DNA from: Halomonas heilongjiangensis
GTDB taxonomy: Bacteria > Pseudomonadota > Gammaproteobacteria > Pseudomonadales > Halomonadaceae
DNA: 64,000 bases
Direction: 5' to 3'
Assembly (NCBI RefSeq): GCF_002879645.1
Contig: NZ_PNRE01000003.1
Location: 1-64,000, forward strand
Under the pieces are notes generated by a model, which ran no database searches, had not been told where the DNA came from, and was given only the letters and a program-made list of their open reading frames with translations. How positions within the stretch are numbered: position 1 is the first letter of the stretch; each line of letters opens with the position of its first letter. The position numbers and the translations under genes are program-made. Of this stretch, positions 59,645 to 64,000 are shown piece by piece.

Positions 59645-61627
59645 ATGCAAGTCGCCACCCAGTTCGAGTCTCATGATCATGTCGTCCAGTTCTACGAGGA
59701 CGAGACCTTCCTTGCCGATGTCGTCGCCGATTACCTGCGGGCCGGGGCCGACGCCGGTGAACGCCTGCTGGTGCTGTTGACGCCAGCGCATCTGGCGGCC
59801 GTTCTGCAGCGGCTGGAAGCCGGGGGGCTGGATACCGGTGCGGCCATGGCGAGTGGGCAACTCGAGACACATGACGCCGACCTCATGCTCGAGGCCATCA
59901 TGCGCGCGGGCATGCCGGTCGAGGCGCTGTTCGAGCGGCATATCCTCGCCGGCATCGAGGCCGCCGGCGCCGCGCCCACCCGCGCCTTCGGCGAATTGGT
60001 CGACCTGCTGTGTGCCCGGGGCAACGCCGCCGCGGCGGTGCAACTGGAGGCGCTCTGGCATGCGGCCTGCCATCGCCTGCCGCTGACCCTGCTGTGCGGC
60101 TATGCCCTGCAGCATTTCGATCGGCCCGAGGATCAGTCGGCCTTCGACGCCATCTGCGATCATCACTCCCATGTCTTGCCGGCCGAACGCTACAGCCGGC
60201 TGGAGTCGCGGCAGCAGCTGCGCGAGATCTCCCGCCTGCAGCAGCAGGTCCAGGCGCTCCACCACGAGCGCGCCTCCCGCCGGCAGGCCGAACAGAACCT
60301 GGCCGCCGTGCAGCGGCTGTGCGGCGAGATGCTGATGGAGCTGGCCGACCACGCCCTTCACGATGGGGTGACCGGCCTGACGAACCGCGGGCATGCCCAG
60401 CAACGGTTGGCGGAGCTCATCGCCGATCCTCACGGCCAGGGGAGCAGGGTGGCCGTGCTGCATATCGACATCGACCAGCTCAAGGCGATCAACGAGTCGC
60501 TGGGCCTGGAGATGGGCGATTACTACCTGCACGAGACCGCCCAGCGCATCAAGCGCTGCCTGGGCGGCCATGGGATCGTCAGTCGCCTCGGCAGCGATGA
60601 GATGATGGCGATACTGCCGGGCATCGGGCCGCTGGACGAGGTACTGAAGGTCGTCGAGCGCCTGCTCGACTGGACCGGCAACCCCGTCGAACTGGATGGC
60701 CACAAGGTGGTCGCGAGCTGCTGTATCGGCATCAGCCTGTTTCCCGAACATGGGCGTACGGTCAACGAACTGATGCGACATGCCAATCGCGCCCGGCGCC
60801 ATGCCCAGCGTCTCGGTCGTCGCCGCTACCATGTGTTCACCGCCGAGTTGCGCGACGACGACTTCGATCGCCTCGCCCTGCGTAGTGAACTCCGCGAGGC
60901 CCTGCCGCTCGGCGAGCTCGAGCTCTACTACCTGCCCACGCTGTGCGCACGCAGCGGCCAGGTCGTGGCCATCTCGGCACAGCCGCGCTGGCAGTCGAGC
61001 CGGTTCGGCACGATGGAATCCGCGCGCTGGATGTCGGTCGCCGAGGAGGCGGGCCAGGCGGCCATCATCGGCCAGTGGGTGCTGGCGAGGGCGTGTCGCC
61101 ATGCCAAGGCCTGGATCGAGGCGGGCATCGACCTGCGGGTGGCGGTGCAGGTCTCGACCGCCGAGCTGCTGGATGGCGAGATCATCGACCGGGTCGGCGA
61201 GATCCTGGACCACAGCGGCTTGCCGGGCGAGATGCTCGAACTCGAGCTGAGCGAGAGCGGCCTGATGCGTGCCCCCCAGCGTGCCGCGGCCATGCTCGAG
61301 CGGCTCAAGGCGCTCGGCGTGCGGCTGACCGTCGACGAGTTCGGCAGCGGACACTCGATCCTCGGGCACCTCAACCGCTTCCCGATCGATACCATCAAGC
61401 TCCACAAGCCGTTCATCGCCGGCTGCCTCGACACCCCCCATCATCAGGCGATCATCGGGTCGATGATCGGCATGGCCCATCAACTGGGGCTGCAGGTCAT
61501 CGCCGGCGGCGTGGCGACCCGGGAGCAGGCCGACTACCTTCGCCAGCAGGGGTGTGATCTCCTGCGGGGGCCCCTCTGGTCGCGCATGGAGTACCGCGAC
61601 GCCCCCGACGACCAGGCCCCGGAGTAG
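59645..61627 (+). CDS. MEDS-GGDEF-EAL protein with degenerate catalytic motifs
   Basis: 660 residues. N-terminal MEDS sensory domain (about 1-170): HDHVVQFYEDETFLADVVAD, LRAGADAGERLLVLLTPAHL. A coiled coil (about 185-225) leads to a GGDEF domain with RLGSDEMMAIL (about 314-324) in place of RGGDEF, and DIDQLKAINESLGLEMGDYY. The EAL domain lacks its key residues: the EAL motif reads ISAQPRW (about 443), DDFG becomes DEFGSGHS (564), KID becomes IKLHKPF (584) and AEGVE becomes IAGGVAT (619). Phosphodiesterase activity should be lost and cyclase activity is doubtful; a c-di-GMP-binding or scaffold role is likely. No Shine-Dalgarno is clear. Confidence 0.9.
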   Translation: MQVATQFESHDHVVQFYEDETFLADVVADYLRAGADAGERLLVLLTPAHLAAVLQRLEAGGLDTGAAMASGQLETHDADLMLEAIMRAGMPVEALFERHILAGIEAAGAAPTRAFGELVDLLCARGNAAAAVQLEALWHAACHRLPLTLLCGYALQHFDRPEDQSAFDAICDHHSHVLPAERYSRLESRQQLREISRLQQQVQALHHERASRRQAEQNLAAVQRLCGEMLMELADHALHDGVTGLTNRGHAQQRLAELIADPHGQGSRVAVLHIDIDQLKAINESLGLEMGDYYLHETAQRIKRCLGGHGIVSRLGSDEMMAILPGIGPLDEVLKVVERLLDWTGNPVELDGHKVVASCCIGISLFPEHGRTVNELMRHANRARRHAQRLGRRRYHVFTAELRDDDFDRLALRSELREALPLGELELYYLPTLCARSGQVVAISAQPRWQSSRFGTMESARWMSVAEEAGQAAIIGQWVLARACRHAKAWIEAGIDLRVAVQVSTAELLDGEIIDRVGEILDHSGLPGEMLELELSESGLMRAPQRAAAMLERLKALGVRLTVDEFGSGHSILGHLNRFPIDTIKLHKPFIAGCLDTPHHQAIIGSMIGMAHQLGLQVIAGGVATREQADYLRQQGCDLLRGPLWSRMEYRDAPDDQAPE

Positions 61628-61633
61628 CGCCAT

Positions 61634-61652
61634 CGTGCCGGGACCCGGCACG
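61634..61652 (+). terminator. Hairpin after the MEDS-GGDEF-EAL gene
   Basis: Perfect 8-bp stem CGTGCCGG / CCGGCACG, loop GAC, 7 bp past the stop. No T tract. Confidence 0.5.
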
Positions 61653-61711
61653 GCGTCCGCCTATCTGGCATCATCGGTGGATCGCCTGACGGACAATCGA
61701 GGAGCCGCCCC

Positions 61712-62455
61712 ATGAGACTGCAACACGCCACCTGGCCGGAGGTGGAGGCCTATCTCCAACGCGCGACGGGCATCATCGTGCCCATCGGCTCCACCGAGCA
61801 GCACGGGCCGAACGGCCTGGTGGGCACCGATGCGATCTGCCCCGAGGCGATCGCCTGGGCGCTGGGCGAGCGGCACGGCGTGCTGGTGGGGCCGACCCAG
61901 GCCATCGGCATGGCGCAGCACCACCTGGCCTTCCCGGGGAGCCTCACCCTGCGCCCGAGCACCCTGATCGCGGTGCTGCGCGACACCATCGTCTCGCTGG
62001 CGCGCCATGGCTTCACCCATGTGTTCTTCCTCAACGGCCATGGCGGCAACATCGCCACCGTGAACGCGGCCTTCGCCGAGGTCCAGGCGGAGCGCAGCCT
62101 GGAGGGGCGGAGTGGCGAGCTCGAGCTGGCGCTGTTCAACTGGTTCGCCGGGCGGCGCGGGCGCGAGCTGGCCGAGTCGCTGTACGGCGATGCCGAGGGC
62201 AGTCACGCCACGGCCTCGGAGGTGTCGCTCTCCTGGTTCGCCAGGCCGGAGGCGGTGAAGCAGGTGCCGATGTCGCCGCGGGTCGCCCCGACGGGCAGCG
62301 CCCAGTGCGATGCCGACGAGTTCCGTCGCCGCTTCCCGGACGGCCGCATGGGCTCGGATCCCTCGCTGGCCAGCGTCGAGCACGGCGCCCGCTTCCTGGA
62401 GGCGGGGGTGGAGGACGCCTGGGAGGCCTATCGGGCCTTCATCGGCCAGCCCTGA
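61712..62455 (+). CDS. Creatininase-family amidohydrolase
   Basis: 247 residues. GIIVPIGSTEQHGPNGLVGT (Glu and His metal ligands), GTDAICPEAIAWALG (Asp), GMAQHHLAFPGSLTLRPSTL, FFLNGHGGNIATVNAAFAEV and GDAEGSHATASEVSLSWFA with the second Glu. The family includes creatininase, the FAPy deamidase-like ArfB and mycofactocin MftE; substrate cannot be set from sequence. GGAGCCGCCCC precedes the ATG. It is followed by a tautomerase gene 105 bp on. Confidence 0.9.
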   Translation: MRLQHATWPEVEAYLQRATGIIVPIGSTEQHGPNGLVGTDAICPEAIAWALGERHGVLVGPTQAIGMAQHHLAFPGSLTLRPSTLIAVLRDTIVSLARHGFTHVFFLNGHGGNIATVNAAFAEVQAERSLEGRSGELELALFNWFAGRRGRELAESLYGDAEGSHATASEVSLSWFARPEAVKQVPMSPRVAPTGSAQCDADEFRRRFPDGRMGSDPSLASVEHGARFLEAGVEDAWEAYRAFIGQP

Positions 62456-62559
62456 GCGTTGCCGCCCCCCGGCGCCTCGGAGACCCGCCCCCTCGGCGGG
62501 TTTCCTGCTATCGTGGCCTGCCGTTTTCACGACCGTGTACCCTGCCCAAGGAGGCCACC

Positions 62560-62757
62560 ATGCCCATCGTTACCATCCAGCAGTTTCCCCGCAGCGTCGA
62601 GCAGAAGCGCGAACTCGCACGGCGCATCACCGAGGCCTTCGCCGAGGCCTACGGGGCGAAGGCAGAATCCGTGCAGGTGTTCTTCAGCGAGGTCGACGGC
62701 GAGAACTGGGCCAAGGGCGGGGTGATGGGCTGCGACCGGGAAGCCGGGGCGCGCTGA
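62560..62757 (+). CDS. 4-oxalocrotonate tautomerase family protein
   Basis: 65 residues. After removal of Met the N-terminal Pro is the catalytic base: MPIVTIQQFPRSVEQKRELA, then ITEAFAEAYGAKAESVQVFF and the conserved Trp in GENWAKGGVM. This is the 4-OT/DmpI-like size class, usually a hexamer. AAGGAGGCCACC gives a strong start. Substrate unknown; a 4-OT here need not belong to aromatic catabolism. Confidence 0.93.
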   Translation: MPIVTIQQFPRSVEQKRELARRITEAFAEAYGAKAESVQVFFSEVDGENWAKGGVMGCDREAGAR

Positions 62758-62761
62758 AGCC

Positions 62762-62777
62762 CCCGGCGACGGCCGGG
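62762..62777. terminator. Hairpin between convergent tautomerase and BASS genes
   Basis: 6-bp GC stem CCCGGC / GCCGGG, loop GACG, in the 26-bp gap between two convergent genes. Likely a bidirectional terminator without T tract. Confidence 0.45.
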
Positions 62778-62783
62778 ACGAGC

Positions 62784-63674
62784 CTAGGGGCGCTCCGCCG
62801 CGGCCGCGAGCTGCCGGTCACGCCACAGGCAGGCGAACATCCACAGGAACACCGGCACGTTCATCAGCAGGCCATAGAGCAGCGGCACCAGGGCGATGGC
62901 CGGTTGCTGCAGGATCACGAAGGCCACCATCATCGCCACGCCGGCATTCTGCACGCCGACCTCCACGGTGATGGCCCGCACACTGGCGTGGGGCAGGCGC
63001 AGCCGTCGTGCGAGCTGCCGGCCGAGCGTCATGCCCAGCATGCACAGCAGCAGCACCGCCAGGGTCTCGAGGCTGAGCAGGGCCGGCAGCCGTTCGGCAT
63101 GGCTGACGAACAGCGCGGCCACCACCGCGATCATCGCCACGCCGGTGAAGACCTTCACCTTGGGCAGCAGCCACGCGAGCCAGCGAACGGGCAGTGACCG
63201 GCGCAGCAGCATGCCGGCCAGCACCGGCAGCAGGGTCACCAGCAGCAACTGGCCCACGGTGTGCCAGTAGGGGAGCGCGAGGCCCCGGGCGGTCAGCCCG
63301 AGCAGTTCCAGGTTCCAGCCCATGACCAGTGGCAGGGTGAAGGGGGCCAGCACCGCGGCGATGGCGGTCAGGCTGACCGAGAGGGCCAGGTCGCCCTGGA
63401 CCAGGTAGCTGAACATGTTCGAGGTCGCCCCGCCCGGCACCAGGGCCACCAGCAGCAGCCCGGCGGCCGCCAGCGGCGGCAGGGGCAACAGCAGTACCAG
63501 CCCCCAGGCCAGCAGCGGCAGCGCCAGCATCTGCAGGCCGGTGCCGAGCAGTACACGGCGGGGATGCCGCCAGGTGCGGACGAAGTCGGCTCCGGTCAGG
63601 TTGAGGCCCATGGCCATCATCACGCTGGCCAGTACCCAGGGAAGTACGACCTGCGACAACCACTCTGCGGACAT
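62784..63674 (-). CDS. BASS-family sodium symporter (SBF-like)
   Basis: 296 residues, ten helices. Start at 63674 set by AGGAGGCAGG. Signatures: MAMGLNLTGADFVRTWRHPR, LLVALVPGGATSNMFSYLVQ (Glu/Gly-rich sodium site, GGATSN) and TVEVGVQNAGVAMMVAFVIL with the conserved E-x-G-x-Q-N-A. Members move bile acids, pantoate, pyruvate or steroid-like acids with sodium. It is divergent from menA by 96 bp; no pathway link is clear. Confidence 0.9.
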   Translation of the reverse strand: MSAEWLSQVVLPWVLASVMMAMGLNLTGADFVRTWRHPRRVLLGTGLQMLALPLLAWGLVLLLPLPPLAAAGLLLVALVPGGATSNMFSYLVQGDLALSVSLTAIAAVLAPFTLPLVMGWNLELLGLTARGLALPYWHTVGQLLLVTLLPVLAGMLLRRSLPVRWLAWLLPKVKVFTGVAMIAVVAALFVSHAERLPALLSLETLAVLLLCMLGMTLGRQLARRLRLPHASVRAITVEVGVQNAGVAMMVAFVILQQPAIALVPLLYGLLMNVPVFLWMFACLWRDRQLAAAAERP

Positions 63675-63770
63675 CCTGCCTCCTTGCGCGGGACCCTGCT
63701 GCCAACACAGTATGACCCATGCCTCGGGGTGCCGACGATCGGCATCCGCGACGTCAGGGATGATCATGCG

Positions 63771-64000
63771 ATGAGCAAGACGGCAATCTGGTGGCAGACG
63801 CTACGCCCGCGCACCCTGCCGGCGGCATTGGGCCCCGTGCTGCTGGGCCAGGCGCTGGTGGTGCCCGGCCACTTCTCCTGGCCGACGGCGATCCTCTGCC
63901 TGCTGTGTGCCGTGGCACTGCAGCTGGCAGTGAACCTGGCCAATGACCTCTTCGATGGTCTCGCCGGCGTGGACCGACCGGATCGCCTGGGGCCGACCCG
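63771..64000 (+). CDS. menA: MenA, 1,4-dihydroxy-2-naphthoate polyprenyltransferase (N-terminal part)
   Basis: The gene is cut by the right edge after 76 codons. It begins MSKTAIWWQTLRPRTLPAAL, the conserved WW..LRPRTLPAA N-terminus of MenA, and contains NLANDLFDGLAGVDRPDRLG, the first Asp-rich motif NxANDxxDxxxGxD. MenA prenylates DHNA to demethylmenaquinone at the membrane. AGGGA precedes the ATG. Identity to menA rather than another UbiA-superfamily gene rests on these two motifs. The other menaquinone genes are not in the window. Confidence 0.85.
   Translation, partial: MSKTAIWWQTLRPRTLPAALGPVLLGQALVVPGHFSWPTAILCLLCAVALQLAVNLANDLFDGLAGVDRPDRLGPT

Overview
The window is high-GC bacterial chromosome. 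Ubiquitous proteobacterial families (DbpA, YghU, RlpA, AsmA, TRAP transporters, a PA4780-type RIO kinase) and Zur-type operators point to a gammaproteobacterium. A halophilic Halomonadaceae-like host is my best guess; this is inference from gene content, as no rRNA or tRNA gene is present to anchor it.

Layout. 1-7.1 kb: a minus-strand giant TIR / nSTAND NTPase / beta-propeller protein (candidate immune STAND protein) beside a gene cut by the left edge. 7.1-13.5 kb: a zinc-starvation block: TonB-dependent receptor, AztC zinc-binding protein, AztD zinc chaperone with a His-Asp repeat tail, and a COG0523 GTPase, with Zur-box-like palindromes at 7372 and 12211. 13.5-17.1 kb: HxlR regulator divergent from an NAD(P)-binding reductase, YghU glutathione enzyme, YcaQ/AlkX-like DNA glycosylase. 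17.1-17.6 kb: remnants of phzF, a methyltransferase and an araC gene. 17.8-23.1 kb: a DUF2157-DUF4401-GDYXXLXY membrane operon split by a LysR/MBL/DsbA cassette. 23.1-34 kb: small stress and housekeeping genes (TPR, AraC, SMP-30-like, YCII, RlpA, lipoprotein, Vat-like acetyltransferase, HIT, MBL) with partial copies of neighbouring genes between them. 34-46.4 kb: AsmA protein, SRPBCC protein, a flavodoxin-UbiA fusion, DUF6064, Tat-exported aldo/keto reductase, PhzF, FAD disulfide reductase, DbpA and a RIO kinase. 46.4-57.7 kb: a catabolic island: GMC oxidoreductase + aldehyde dehydrogenase, LysR, M81/MlrC-type hydrolase, TRAP importer, ornithine-cyclodeaminase-like enzyme and a D-threonine-aldolase/D-serine-dehydratase-like PLP enzyme. 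57.9-64 kb: PPC-repeat protein, MEDS-GGDEF-EAL protein with degenerate active sites, creatininase-family amidohydrolase, tautomerase, BASS-family transporter and the start of menA.

How the parts fit. The best supported pathway is zinc acquisition: outer-membrane uptake, periplasmic capture (AztC) and loading (AztD), and cytosolic allocation (COG0523), all plausibly under Zur. The catabolic island looks like import and stepwise breakdown of an unidentified organic acid or amino-acid-like compound. The strongest candidates for something undescribed are the giant TIR-STAND protein, the flavodoxin-UbiA fusion, the degenerate c-di-GMP protein and the unknown substrate of the TRAP island. A recurring structural theme is truncated partial copies of genes whose intact paralogues lie in the same window.
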